Assembly: GCA_934476075.1 (NCBI GenBank)
Contig: CAKSNH010000014.1
Location: forward strand, 12,691 to 76,690
DNA: 64,000 bases
Direction: 5' to 3'
DNA from: an uncultured Clostridia bacterium
GTDB lineage: Bacteria > Bacillota > Clostridia > UBA1381
Part shown: piece by piece, positions 52,108 through 61,342 of the stretch
Numbering within the stretch: position 1 is the stretch's first letter
How the letters are laid out: each line of letters opens with the position of its first letter
Translations under genes and position numbers: made by a program
The notes under the pieces: model-generated
Seen by the model: the letters and a program-made list of their open reading frames with translations, nothing else
Databases searched by the model: none
What the model was told of the DNA's origin: nothing

Positions 52108-52986
52108 TTACTCAATATTCTGTATTTGTTCTCTCAGCTTTTCAAGCTCTGCCTTTAATTCAACAACCTTTTTCGCAATCACAATATCATTTGCTTTTGA
52201 ACCGATGGTGTTAATCTCACGATTAATCTCTTGTACTAAGAAATCCAATTTGCGTCCGGCAGGTTCATTGGCACTTAATATTTCAAAAAACTCGTCAAAA
52301 TGGCTTGCCAAGCGTACAATCTCCTCGTTCACCGCAACCTTGTCCGCAAATATGGCAACCTCGGTCAAAACACGCGCCTCGTCAATAGTTCTGTCATCAA
52401 GTACGTCCTTAATTTTGGCATACAAACGCTGCTTGTACTCCTCAACGGTTTCGGGCGAACGCTCATCAATATCACAAGCCAAAGTTTTCATATAATTAAC
52501 ACGGTCAACCAAATCCTTATTAATTCTTTCACCCTCACGTTCACGCATAGCAATAAAAGCATTAACACAATCCGTCAACACCTCACTGACATCAGACCAA
52601 ACCTGTTCTTCGTCATCTTCTTTTTGCTCTGTTTTAAAAATATCGGAGCATCTTGCCACAACAGATACCGAAATATCGTCTTTCAAATTAAATTCATCAC
52701 GCAATTTTGTAAGAGCCTCTATATAACTTTTAGCAAGTTCTGAATTTAAAATAATTTCCTTATCCGCTGTTTCATAGCTTTCTATATTAACAAAAATATC
52801 CACCTTGCCACGGAATACATTTTTTGCAACATATTCTCTGACCTTTTCTTCCAAAAAGCCAAAATAGCGAGGTACTCTTATTGTGTAATCCGAATATCTA
52901 TGGTTTACCGATTTCATCTCAACAGAAATTTTCTTTCCGTTTCTGATTGCCTCTGCCCGACCATAACCTGTCATGCTTTTAATCAC
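52108..52986 (-). CDS. yicC: YicC/YloC-family endoribonuclease
   Basis: 292 residues with a GTG start giving MIKSMTGYGRAE, the family's near-invariant N-terminus. The C-terminal DUF1732 has ASHFDEFFEIL and GRKLDFLVQEINREINTIGSKA. YicC proteins are RNA endonucleases linked to sRNA turnover. Its promoter (TTGACA/TACAAT) is directly upstream. Confidence 0.94.
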   Translation of the reverse strand: MIKSMTGYGRAEAIRNGKKISVEMKSVNHRYSDYTIRVPRYFGFLEEKVREYVAKNVFRGKVDIFVNIESYETADKEIILNSELAKSYIEALTKLRDEFNLKDDISVSVVARCSDIFKTEQKEDDEEQVWSDVSEVLTDCVNAFIAMREREGERINKDLVDRVNYMKTLACDIDERSPETVEEYKQRLYAKIKDVLDDRTIDEARVLTEVAIFADKVAVNEEIVRLASHFDEFFEILSANEPAGRKLDFLVQEINREINTIGSKANDIVIAKKVVELKAELEKLREQIQNIE

Positions 52987-53030
52987 TTATTACACCTACT
53001 TTATACATTATGTCATACTTTATCTATTAT

Positions 53031-53059
53031 ATTGTAGCACATAACTTGTCATATGTCAA
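53031..53059 (-). promoter_or_regulatory. Promoter of yicC-remA-gmk-rpoZ
   Basis: TTGACA (53054-53059), 17 bases and TACAAT (53031-53036) on the minus strand, 45 bases before the GTG. Confidence 0.8.
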
Positions 53060-53068
53060 ATATACATT

Positions 53069-53314
53069 TTATTTATGTAATCCTATAACAATCGCAAAAA
53101 CAGATATTGCAATAATAACGATTGATGACACCAACAAAAATATACCGCCCGATTTATTTTTTTTCTTAAACTCTCTCACCGAAGTTATAATATTGTATAT
53201 TGATAATATAATACACACTATCGGCAAAACATACATATTTTTTATTACATTTGCAAGTTTTAACAAGCACAAAATAAATGCCGCAGCCACGAAAACAATA
53301 CCTAATTTTTGCAT
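53069..53314 (-). CDS. Small membrane protein, function unknown
   Basis: 81 residues with an AAAGGAG site before the ATG. Three hydrophobic segments (about 4-22, 28-45 and 58-77) are split by a basic loop (REFKKKNKSG). No family recognised. It lies between the serA terminator and the yicC promoter and has no visible promoter of its own. Confidence 0.7.
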   Translation of the reverse strand: MQKLGIVFVAAAFILCLLKLANVIKNMYVLPIVCIILSIYNIITSVREFKKKNKSGGIFLLVSSIVIIAISVFAIVIGLHK

Positions 53315-53336
53315 AAAAATCTCCTTTACAGAACGT

Positions 53337-53368
53337 AAAACCGCCCCGATAAATGGCGGAGCGGTTTT
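53337..53368 (-). terminator. Terminator of serC-serA
   Basis: Stem AAAACCGC/GCGGTTTT with an internal GGCG/CGCC-like pairing, 24 bases after the serA stop on the minus strand, ending in TTTTAC. Confidence 0.75.
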
Positions 53369-53392
53369 GATTTATGTATATATTTTCAGAAA

Positions 53393-54553
53393 TTAGAATA
53401 CTCTTACTTTAATAACTCCTTCAATAGCTGAAATCTCGTCTACAACCTCAGTAGGCACAATTTCATCAGAATTAATAATTGTATAAGCGTTTTCTTTCTT
53501 GCTCTTGTTAATCATATCACTGATATTAATGCCTGCCTGTGCAAACGCATTTGTAAATTTAGTAATCATATTAGGAACATTCTTGTGAGCGATAGTAATT
53601 CTACCTGCACCGCCTGTCGGTAATGTACAGTTAGGGAAGTTTACAGAATTTGTGATATTACCGTTTTCAAGATAATCGGCAATTTCCTGTGCAGCCATAA
53701 CAGCACAGTTATCTTCTGATTCGCTTGTAGATGCACCCAAATGCGGTGTAGGAATGATACCCGGTTGATTTACTGTTTCGGCACTTGGGAAGTCTACTAC
53801 ATAACAGCTTACTTTACCGTCAGCAATAGCTTTCTTAATATCATCATTATTTACAAGTTCACCACGAGAGAAGTTCAAAATCTTAACGCCGTCTTTCATA
53901 GTTGCAAGAGTATCTGAGTTAATCTTGCCCTTTGTTTCCGGAGTCAGCGGAACGTGCATTGTGATGTAATCCGCATTTTCATATACTTCGGCTTCGCTTG
54001 TTGCTCTTTGAATATGGCTTGACATTCTCAAAGCAGCGTCAACTGACAAATACGGGTCAAAACCGATAACTTTCATGCCTAGGTGCTGAGCTGCATTTGC
54101 AACTTGAATACCGATAGCACCAAGACCGATTACACCCAAAGTCTTGCCTTGGATTTCACAGCCTGCGAATGCTGACTTGCCTTTTTCAACTTGTTTTGCA
54201 ATGTCATCACCTGTCAAACCGTTTGCCCAGTTTATACCGTCTGTAATCTTTCTTGATGACAACAGCAATGCTGCAAGTACAAGCTCCTTAACCGCATTGG
54301 CATTAGCCCCCGGAGTATTGAACACTACAATACCCTTTTCGGTACATTTGTCGATAGGAATATTGTTAGTACCCGCACCTGCTCTTGCGATAGCTTTCAG
54401 TGATACCGGAAGTTCCATATCGTGCATTGCAAAACTTCTTACAATAACACCGTCAGCGTCCTTTGACGCATCATCAGTGATAGCATATTTTGCAGTCGAA
54501 AGTTGATTCAAACCGCATTTGGCAATTTTATTTAATGTTAAAATATTAAACAT
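53393..54553 (-). CDS. serA: D-3-phosphoglycerate dehydrogenase
   Basis: 386 residues from the ATG at 54553 (GAGAGG, 11 bases). NAD Rossmann GVIGLGAIGIQVANAA, catalytic Arg/Glu/His regions with NFSRGELVN and PHLGASTSESEDN, and a C-terminal ACT domain (about 315-386). It starts serine synthesis; the ACT domain may bind serine. It follows serC by 29 bases. Confidence 0.95.
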   Translation of the reverse strand: MFNILTLNKIAKCGLNQLSTAKYAITDDASKDADGVIVRSFAMHDMELPVSLKAIARAGAGTNNIPIDKCTEKGIVVFNTPGANANAVKELVLAALLLSSRKITDGINWANGLTGDDIAKQVEKGKSAFAGCEIQGKTLGVIGLGAIGIQVANAAQHLGMKVIGFDPYLSVDAALRMSSHIQRATSEAEVYENADYITMHVPLTPETKGKINSDTLATMKDGVKILNFSRGELVNNDDIKKAIADGKVSCYVVDFPSAETVNQPGIIPTPHLGASTSESEDNCAVMAAQEIADYLENGNITNSVNFPNCTLPTGGAGRITIAHKNVPNMITKFTNAFAQAGINISDMINKSKKENAYTIINSDEIVPTEVVDEISAIEGVIKVRVF

Positions 54554-54582
54554 TTTAATCATTTCCTCTCAAATATTATAGA

Positions 54583-55665
54583 TTACTTATTTTCAGCTTC
54601 AAATTTCTTCATAAATTCCACAAGAGCCTTAACACCTTCAACCGGCATAGCATTATAAATACTTGCTCTCATACCGCCGACAGTTCTGTGACCTTTAAGA
54701 TTTACAAAACCGGCGTCCTTTGCAGCCGCAACAAACTTAGCGTCAAGTTCTTCATTGCCTGTTACAAAAGGTACGTTCATAAGCGAACGGTCCTCTTTAA
54801 CAACAGTACCCTTGAACAATTCCGAGCTGTCAAGGAAATCATACAAAATCTTAGCTTTTTCTTCGTTAATCTTTTGAAGTGCAGCAACACCGCCTTGTTC
54901 CTTAACCCATTCCATAACCAATTTAAGAACATAAATTGCATATGTCGGAGGAGTGTTGTACATTGAACCGTTTTTAGAGTGAATATCGTATTTGAACATT
55001 GTAGGAGTATTTTCCATACTGTCGCCAATCAAATCTTCACGAACGATAACAAGTGTAACACCGGCAGGACCAAGATTTTTTTGTGCACCTGCGAACAACA
55101 GACCGAACTTGCTTACATCAATAACTTCCGACATGATGTTAGAAGAAATATCCGCAACCAATGGTACATTACCTGTGTCAGGCAGCTGTGTATAGCGTGT
55201 ACCGTAAATTGTGTTGTTATATGTAATATAGAAATAATCTGCATCTTTTGTAAATGTCGATTTATCAAGCTTAGGGATATATGTGAAAGTCTTGTCAGCT
55301 GAGCTTGCAACCTTGTTTACCTCGATATATCTTCCTGCTTCTTCGGCAGCTTTTTTAGCCCATTGACCTGTAATAACATAATCGGCTTTACCGTTCTTGT
55401 TTGCAAGATTCATCGGAATCATAGCAAATTGGCTTGAACCGCCGCCCTGCAAGAACAATACCTTATAGTTATCCGGAACATTCATAAGCTCACGAACCAA
55501 TGCTTCCGCATCATCAATAATTTTTTGATAATCTTTGGAACGGTGACTCATCTCCATTACGGACATTCCCGATGTACCATACTCAACCATTTCTTGCTTT
55601 GCTCTTTCAAGCACTTCAACAGGCAACATTGACGGACCTGCCGAGAAATTATATACTCTGCTCAT
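54583..55665 (-). CDS. serC: Phosphoserine aminotransferase
   Basis: 360 residues. PLP enzyme with NFSAGPSMLPVEVLE, FLQGGGSSQFAMIPMN and the PLP Lys in FAGAQKNLGPAG. It makes phosphoserine. GGAGG lies 10 bases upstream. serC-serA form one operon; serB is not seen. Confidence 0.97.
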   Translation of the reverse strand: MSRVYNFSAGPSMLPVEVLERAKQEMVEYGTSGMSVMEMSHRSKDYQKIIDDAEALVRELMNVPDNYKVLFLQGGGSSQFAMIPMNLANKNGKADYVITGQWAKKAAEEAGRYIEVNKVASSADKTFTYIPKLDKSTFTKDADYFYITYNNTIYGTRYTQLPDTGNVPLVADISSNIMSEVIDVSKFGLLFAGAQKNLGPAGVTLVIVREDLIGDSMENTPTMFKYDIHSKNGSMYNTPPTYAIYVLKLVMEWVKEQGGVAALQKINEEKAKILYDFLDSSELFKGTVVKEDRSLMNVPFVTGNEELDAKFVAAAKDAGFVNLKGHRTVGGMRASIYNAMPVEGVKALVEFMKKFEAENK

Positions 55666-55700
55666 CTTTTAAAACCTCCAAATAAATCAATATGCTTATC

Positions 55701-55729
55701 ATTATATACCAATTAATACAGTTAGTCAA
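55701..55729 (-). promoter_or_regulatory. Promoter of serC-serA
   Basis: TTGACT (55724-55729), 17 bases and TATAAT (55701-55706) on the minus strand, 35 bases before the serC ATG. No T-box or riboswitch fits in that short leader. Confidence 0.8.
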
Positions 55730-55742
55730 TATTTTATCAATC

Positions 55743-56126
55743 TTATTTTGAATTTTTAGTTGTTTTTTTGGATTTTTTAGCCGAGTATAACTCTTTAACC
55801 GCCAAAATCAACAAAAAAGCCCCGAATAACTTCCTGAGTATCATGGAATTTATACATATTGCCAAATATCCGCCGCCGACCGCACCTATCATTCCAAAGA
55901 TAAAAACCGGTATCAGCGGTTTAAATTCCACGTTTTTCTTCTTTACATGAATTACCAATGCAGAAATAGCCGTCGGTATAAAGTACATTAAATTTATGCT
56001 CTGTGCAATCTTTTGGTCAACACCGCAGAAAATATGCAGTGCCGGTATAAGCAGTGCACCCCCGCCTATACCCATACCGCTTATAATTCCCGAACAAAAT
56101 CCCGCAATAATTATTATAATATTCAT
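55743..56126 (-). CDS. TSUP-family transporter half (C-terminal half gene)
   Basis: 127 residues from the ATG at 56126 (GGGTAGGG site); an upstream extension of 47 codons lies in the previous gene. Four hydrophobic segments include AGFCSGIISGMGIGGGALLIP, the repeated TSUP signature. TSUP (TauE/SafE) proteins export sulfonates, sulfite or organic anions. A full protein has eight helices in two repeats; here the second repeat is its own gene. Confidence 0.85.
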   Translation of the reverse strand: MNIIIIIAGFCSGIISGMGIGGGALLIPALHIFCGVDQKIAQSINLMYFIPTAISALVIHVKKKNVEFKPLIPVFIFGMIGAVGGGYLAICINSMILRKLFGAFLLILAVKELYSAKKSKKTTKNSK

Positions 56127-56131
56127 ATACC

Positions 56132-56494
56132 CTACCCCATTAACAATTTTATGCCTGCCAAAACCATAAATATACCAAAAATAAAATGCAGCCATCTGTC
56201 TTTTATTTTGGTCAATATTTTTGCTCCGACTATACCGCCGATTATTCCGCCCAAAGCAGCCTGCCATGTCAAATTGAAATCATATATTCCGTTTTTGAAA
56301 TAGAAAAACAAGCTAATCGGCGTCACCGTCAAAATTACCGCTACTGCGGCAGCGTGTGCCTTATGCGGCGGAAACTTCAAAAATTTCTCCAAAAATATTA
56401 CCGCAATAACTCCTCCGCCCGCTCCGAACATTCCGTTCAGCAAACCTATCACAATACCGCACAATGCCGGTTTTACAAACTTTTTTATTGTCAT
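56132..56494 (-). CDS. TSUP-family transporter half (N-terminal half gene)
   Basis: 120 residues from the ATG at 56494 (AAAGGA, 4 bases; an ATG at 56524 is possible). Four hydrophobic segments with the signature GLLNGMFGAGGGVIAVIFLE. It ends 5 bases before the second half gene and together they restore one transporter. Substrate not evident. Confidence 0.85.
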   Translation of the reverse strand: MTIKKFVKPALCGIVIGLLNGMFGAGGGVIAVIFLEKFLKFPPHKAHAAAVAVILTVTPISLFFYFKNGIYDFNLTWQAALGGIIGGIVGAKILTKIKDRWLHFIFGIFMVLAGIKLLMG

Positions 56495-56536
56495 CACGTC
56501 CTTTGATAACAATATTATCTGCATATTTTTCCGCCG

Positions 56537-57025
56537 TTATTCAAGATATGGCATAATATTATCTTTCCATACATTAAATTTTTCGTCATACCTCATTTTT
56601 GCATTCGCCGGACTTGTTGACGGCAGACAAGTGCTTGGTATATCTGTTTTTATAAATCTTTTAAAATATTTGTATGTGGTCTGTCCGTTGCAAAATATAT
56701 GGCGTATATTTCCGCACTCTCCCAACAGCCCCAAAATATCGTTAGGCTTTGCCTCTTTTATATCTGCGTCCATACTGCCCTTTCGCTCACACTCCTGCAA
56801 TATATCCCACAATGCAATGTTGTGTCTGATAATCAGCGACTTTTTCATCTCGTAATCAAGCGTGTATTCTTCACCAAACATCTGAAACATAAACTTCCAA
56901 AACTGATTTTGCGGATGTGCGTAAAACTGAGCCTCTTCAAGCGATTTCACACTTGGCACAGACCCCAAAATCAAAATTTTCGCATTGCTGTCCGCAATCG
57001 GCTTAAAACTTCTTACAGTGTCCAT
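56537..57025 (-). CDS. DNA-deoxyinosine glycosylase (UDG superfamily)
   Basis: 162 residues. The superfamily core is ILILGSVPSVKSLEEAQFYA followed by HPQNQFW, and motif 2 lies in LPSTSPANAK. This pattern fits hypoxanthine/deoxyinosine glycosylases of UDG family 6, with Asn in place of the catalytic Asp as usual there. It removes deaminated adenine from DNA. GGAAAGGA site upstream. Confidence 0.85.
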   Translation of the reverse strand: MDTVRSFKPIADSNAKILILGSVPSVKSLEEAQFYAHPQNQFWKFMFQMFGEEYTLDYEMKKSLIIRHNIALWDILQECERKGSMDADIKEAKPNDILGLLGECGNIRHIFCNGQTTYKYFKRFIKTDIPSTCLPSTSPANAKMRYDEKFNVWKDNIMPYLE

Positions 57026-57081
57026 AATAAATCCTTTCCGTATAATTCAAAAGCGAGTGCCGACAACACCCGCTCATAACA

Positions 57082-58962
57082 TTATCCTTTATAATTTTTT
57101 TCTAACAGTTCAATTAATTTTTCGGGAGTTAATTCTTCATACACTCCGTATCTGCACAATGCGTATAGGCTCTGCGGCAATCCCTTTACAACGGTATTCG
57201 TATAATTGTCCGCCGTCAGGACTGTCATTTTTACACCTCTTTCGTGAAGCGTAACCTCCGATAAAGTCGAATATTTGCCGTATGGGTATGCCATTGCGTA
57301 AATACTGTCCTGTCCCAGCTCATTTTTAAACTTTTCCGACATAATATCAAAATCATCATTAATTGCCTTTTCAAATTCCTCATCGGTTTCGTTCGGCAAT
57401 TTTGATACATTTTCTCTTACTTTATTTTTTCCCTTGTTCTCGTATTTTGCCCACTGATGCATATCATATGTGTGCGACTGAATTGTTATCAAGCCCGTTG
57501 CCATCATTTCCTTTGCCTGTTCATAAGTAAAATGCGGTGTAATAGGATTGCTTGTATCCTTGTAATGCTCTGTATTGCCGACAAACGCACCGATAATAAA
57601 TATCGTAGCATTCACATTATATTTTTGCAAAATCGGCAATGCCTTTTCATAATTGCTGTAATATCCGTCATCAAATGTAATACATATCGGTTTTGACGGC
57701 AAATCCGCTCCATGATATACATAATTGATTAAATCTGTCGGCGATACCGCATGATACCCCGCATCAAGCAATGCTTTAATCTGATTTTCAAACATCTGCG
57801 GCGACACAACCATATTGCTTTTTACATCTTCATCAATATGGTGATACATCAAAATCGGCACATCGGCGGTATATTTTGCTTTATCAATATTTTCCGCTTT
57901 ATCCGTCGATACATTACCGCCCTTGTTTATATATTCTCCGAAATCCGCCGGATAATACACGGTGTCATCATTAAAAATTTTCGCAAGCACCATATCTCCC
58001 GTTGAATTTCTGAAACGTGACAAATCATAAAAATATCGGTCATCATCAGAAACCGACGTATAGCTGAAATCCCAATAATCCGTAACTTTCGCCAATTCAT
58101 TTTTGTACTTTGCTGTCTTTTCGCTGTCATATTTTTCCCATTTGTTTTTATTAACAGGCGATAAAATCACCGTCAATTTTACATCGTTTTCATCGCATAA
58201 CTTTTTTATGTACTCTGCCGACTCGACACATTCTTTTATATAATTCAAATCGTGCTTTTCGCCGCCGCTTATAAAATTACCCGAATATGCCGACTCATAT
58301 ACTGTTATATCACCTATTTTTTTAGCGTCACGCACTCTGTCGTCAAAGCTGCCCGTTTCGGGGCAAAAAGCGTCAAAATCCTGCGGCAGCAATGTTTTGG
58401 TATACCATGCGTGTACTTTGTTATACGCATATTTCGGATTTGCAAAAATGTACTTTAAATAAAACACAGGCAAAAAATTGCCTTTAAATTTTCCATATTC
58501 TCCGTTCTTTGCACCAAAACCGATTTTGTTGTAAATATCCGCATTGTCTATATCCAAATTAAGCACTATATTTTCCGCATTATAATGCTTTATAACATAC
58601 TCCGCACAATCCCTGTAATACTTGGTATCGTATGTATAGTCAAACAGATTATAAAATTTTGAATTTGTATAGTTGTTCAGTACATCTGTACTGTATGATG
58701 ATGCCGACGGCGAGCCTATAATATACGAATTGTATTCATTATAATGCTTGTCCAAATACGCAAATTTTGCCGTTTTCGGGTTGTTGGTCATATTATATTC
58801 ATACCAATTAAAATTTTTGTCTCCAAATACTCCGAACGGGTCAACCGTAATATTTATTATACCGCAGGTTACAGCCAATATACCGACTGCTATTCCGATT
58901 AAAATTAATCTTTTTCTTGTAAAAACCGTCCCGACTTTTTTTAATGTATCTATATTTATCAA
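57082..58962 (-). CDS. Membrane-anchored polysaccharide deacetylase fused to a DltD/SGNH-like domain
   Basis: 626 residues with a TTG start preceded by AAGGGGAA at 6 bases. One N-terminal membrane helix (about 17-38) is followed by a domain of about 330 residues with IIGSPSASSYS and DLSRFRNSTGDMV, reminiscent of SGNH/DltD-type hydrolases. The C-terminal NodB domain starts at VPILMYHHIDED and carries CITFDDGYYSNYEKA (metal Asp) and IQSHTYDMH (metal His). Deacetylases of this kind modify peptidoglycan or other wall glycans. The coupling to an SGNH-like domain suggests transfer or removal of acyl groups on the same polymer (inference). Confidence 0.85.
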   Translation of the reverse strand: MINIDTLKKVGTVFTRKRLILIGIAVGILAVTCGIINITVDPFGVFGDKNFNWYEYNMTNNPKTAKFAYLDKHYNEYNSYIIGSPSASSYSTDVLNNYTNSKFYNLFDYTYDTKYYRDCAEYVIKHYNAENIVLNLDIDNADIYNKIGFGAKNGEYGKFKGNFLPVFYLKYIFANPKYAYNKVHAWYTKTLLPQDFDAFCPETGSFDDRVRDAKKIGDITVYESAYSGNFISGGEKHDLNYIKECVESAEYIKKLCDENDVKLTVILSPVNKNKWEKYDSEKTAKYKNELAKVTDYWDFSYTSVSDDDRYFYDLSRFRNSTGDMVLAKIFNDDTVYYPADFGEYINKGGNVSTDKAENIDKAKYTADVPILMYHHIDEDVKSNMVVSPQMFENQIKALLDAGYHAVSPTDLINYVYHGADLPSKPICITFDDGYYSNYEKALPILQKYNVNATIFIIGAFVGNTEHYKDTSNPITPHFTYEQAKEMMATGLITIQSHTYDMHQWAKYENKGKNKVRENVSKLPNETDEEFEKAINDDFDIMSEKFKNELGQDSIYAMAYPYGKYSTLSEVTLHERGVKMTVLTADNYTNTVVKGLPQSLYALCRYGVYEELTPEKLIELLEKNYKG

Positions 58963-59023
58963 AATAAATTCCCCTTAATGCTAAAATAAACCCATTCTAG
59001 TATATATCGAAGAATTATTTTTG

Positions 59024-59914
59024 TCAACAATTAATCAAAATTTCCGACATATCCTGTGGAATATCCTTTTCAAATACCATTTTTTCGCCCGTTACGGGGT
59101 GATAAAAATCCGCACGCACCGAATGGAGTGCATATCTGTCAATCAGACTCTTGTCCTCAATGCCGTAAAGCCAATCCCCTACAATCGGGTGACCTATATA
59201 TGCCATATGCACACGAATTTGATGCGTCCGCCCTGTATCGAGTTCGAGTTCCAACAATGTGTAATCACCTAAACGTTTCAGCACCTTGTAATGTGTCACC
59301 GCCTCTTGCCCGTCACTTGCAACGCACCTTTTTATCACACTTTCGCACTCACGTTTTATAGGTGCATCAATCGTTCCGCCACTTGCAATATCTCCGCACA
59401 CTATTGCACGGTATTTCCGCTTTAACCTGTCATTTTGCAGCTGTTCGCAAAGCTGTGCATGGGAATACATATTTTTTGCAACAACCATAACCCCCGATGT
59501 ATCCTTATCCAACCTGTTTACCGCTCTGAATACATGGTTCTCGCCCATTTTATTCCAATGATACATCATAGCATTTGCAAGAGTGTTTTCATAATTGCCC
59601 ATAGACGGATGTGTCGGCAAATGCGGCTGTTTGTTTATAACCGCAATGTCCTCGTCCTCATATAAAATATCAACCGCAATATCAGTCGGCACAATATTTT
59701 CCGACACGCCCTCATACATTGTAATTACCAGCTTTTCGCCTGTTTTAAGCCTGTGTGTAACTCTCTTGTGTTCGCCGTTTACACAAATTCCGTCATAGTC
59801 ACGCTTTAATGCTGTAATCAAATTTGTAGACATATTATAATGCTCTTTCAAAAACGCTTTTATCATTACATCATTATATTTTTCATCAATAATATATTCA
59901 AAAATTCTTTTCAT
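59024..59914 (-). CDS. RluA-family pseudouridine synthase
   Basis: 296 residues from the ATG at 59914; a 20-codon upstream extension is unsupported. An S4 domain at about 15-75 is followed by the catalytic domain with the Asp in NRLDKDTSGVMVVAK and GRTHQIRVHMAYIGHPIVGD. It makes pseudouridine in 23S rRNA or tRNA. The exact site is not deducible. Confidence 0.93.
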   Translation of the reverse strand: MKRIFEYIIDEKYNDVMIKAFLKEHYNMSTNLITALKRDYDGICVNGEHKRVTHRLKTGEKLVITMYEGVSENIVPTDIAVDILYEDEDIAVINKQPHLPTHPSMGNYENTLANAMMYHWNKMGENHVFRAVNRLDKDTSGVMVVAKNMYSHAQLCEQLQNDRLKRKYRAIVCGDIASGGTIDAPIKRECESVIKRCVASDGQEAVTHYKVLKRLGDYTLLELELDTGRTHQIRVHMAYIGHPIVGDWLYGIEDKSLIDRYALHSVRADFYHPVTGEKMVFEKDIPQDMSEILINC

Positions 59915-59970
59915 TTTATATATCCAATCCTTGTTTGATATATAAATTATACTTTTTACTAAACACCTTG

Positions 59971-61107
59971 TCAACCGTTCTTTAACACTTCCGAAATAAC
60001 ATTTGCTATATACTCTCCGCCACGCACCGCCTCGTCAAGCGTATTTCCGTTGCTCCCGACTTCAAGTATCAGACTTCCGCCCGTCATGTGCTGATTAAAC
60101 CGTTCCTCACGCAGATTAATCGGACGCATTAAATCGGGATATAATTCAATAGCCTTTTTTTGAATTTTAGACGCAAATTTCATGTTCGACTGCCAGTTGT
60201 CATGCTGTAAACCTGTCGCATTTGTGCCGACAACAAGCATAACCTGTGCAGTCTGCACTCCGTTAATGTCCGCCGTCACTTTCAGTTTTGTACCGTCGGC
60301 ACGGATTAGTCCGTCACGGTGTACGTCCAATACAACTTTAATGCTTGGATTTTGCTCGATATTTTTCTTAATCGTCGCCAATGCTCTGCCGTATGCACCG
60401 TTATATGACGGATAATCATGCACCGTGGTATCGTGTATAGTTTTTATTCCCGCATTATTTAATACTTCGCATATTTTATTGCCTACAACAACTATATTTT
60501 TTGTATCGTCCGTACTCCTGTCGCTGTCATTCTCGGTATATGTATTCTTTCCTTCGGCGGTATACGACTCTGTTGTGTGCGTGTGCACAATTAATACCTG
60601 CACACCGTTATTGTCCAATGCAAAGTCCGGCGGGTCAGCCAATAAAGTTTCCGCATTCACATCATAGCTTGTTGCATTGGAAATTGTCATGCCCTTACTT
60701 ATATGCACATTTTCGATATTCTTTTCCGGCGATTGGTTCGGTGTTTCTGTCGGTGTCGGAGCAGATATATCCGTCTGTGCATTTTCGATTATATCTTTCG
60801 TTTCAAGTGCATGAAACAGTGCACCTGAGATTAATATGCTTGTCGGATTTGTAATATCAAATCCTAAAATTATTTCGGATAAATTCTTGTCATTCTTTTT
60901 TTGCACTGTCGGCAAACCGTCTTCAAGTGCGGATTTATATATTTCCTCCGCATACGAATTATTCTGCTCCGCTTTTGATATTGACCGTGAAAAGAAAAAC
61001 ACACTCCCCATTATTATCCCGAACGTTACACACAATACAAAAATAGAAATCGTCTGCTTTTTTATTATTATCGCTCTGAACTTTTTACTGTGCTTTCTGT
61101 GTTTCAT
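59971..61107 (-). CDS. spoIIP: Stage II sporulation protein P (SpoIIP)
   Basis: 378 residues. One N-terminal membrane helix (about 18-38) and a linker rich in Pro/Thr are followed by the SpoIIP amidase/endopeptidase domain: VLIVHTHTTESYT with zinc ligands, VLDVHRDGL and LILEVGSNGNTLDEA. With SpoIID and SpoIIM it digests wall at the engulfing septum. The frame overlaps the extended RluA frame; GGAGGAG precedes the ATG. Third sporulation gene of the window. Confidence 0.95.
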   Translation of the reverse strand: MKHRKHSKKFRAIIIKKQTISIFVLCVTFGIIMGSVFFFSRSISKAEQNNSYAEEIYKSALEDGLPTVQKKNDKNLSEIILGFDITNPTSILISGALFHALETKDIIENAQTDISAPTPTETPNQSPEKNIENVHISKGMTISNATSYDVNAETLLADPPDFALDNNGVQVLIVHTHTTESYTAEGKNTYTENDSDRSTDDTKNIVVVGNKICEVLNNAGIKTIHDTTVHDYPSYNGAYGRALATIKKNIEQNPSIKVVLDVHRDGLIRADGTKLKVTADINGVQTAQVMLVVGTNATGLQHDNWQSNMKFASKIQKKAIELYPDLMRPINLREERFNQHMTGGSLILEVGSNGNTLDEAVRGGEYIANVISEVLKNG

Positions 61108-61191
61108 TTGTATCTCCTCCGTTATGATATAGTATAATTATACTTATTCTGATATAATGCTTTTTATGTTAATTTTGCAAAAATCCGCATA

Positions 61192-61224
61192 AAAATAAGA
61201 CCGGAACGAGTCTGGTCTTATTTT
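61192..61224 (-). terminator. Second terminator upstream of spoIIP
   Basis: An 11-bp stem AAAATAAGACC/GGTCTTATTTT ending in Ts on the minus strand. It stands between the small membrane gene and spoIIP, which therefore needs its own start; no consensus vegetative promoter was seen, in line with sigma-E control. Confidence 0.75.
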
Positions 61225-61306
61225 AGTATATTTTATTATCCGGTTGAATCAATACTTATAATTTTATATTTGTGTATTTTCTAGTTATTTTTACATCTAT
61301 TTTCAT

Positions 61307-61335
61307 AAAAAAGCGACAGTTAAACTGCCGCTTTT
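61307..61335 (-). terminator. Terminator of the small membrane protein gene
   Basis: A stem built on AAAAGCG/CGCTTTT with inner CAGTT/AACTG and G-T pairs, six Ts on the minus strand, 8 bases after the stop. Confidence 0.8.
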
Positions 61336-61342
61336 CCGTTTT

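Noticed and set aside
55666..55742. T-box or serine-linked riboswitch before serC
   Set aside because: The leader from the promoter is only about 30 bases, too short for either.
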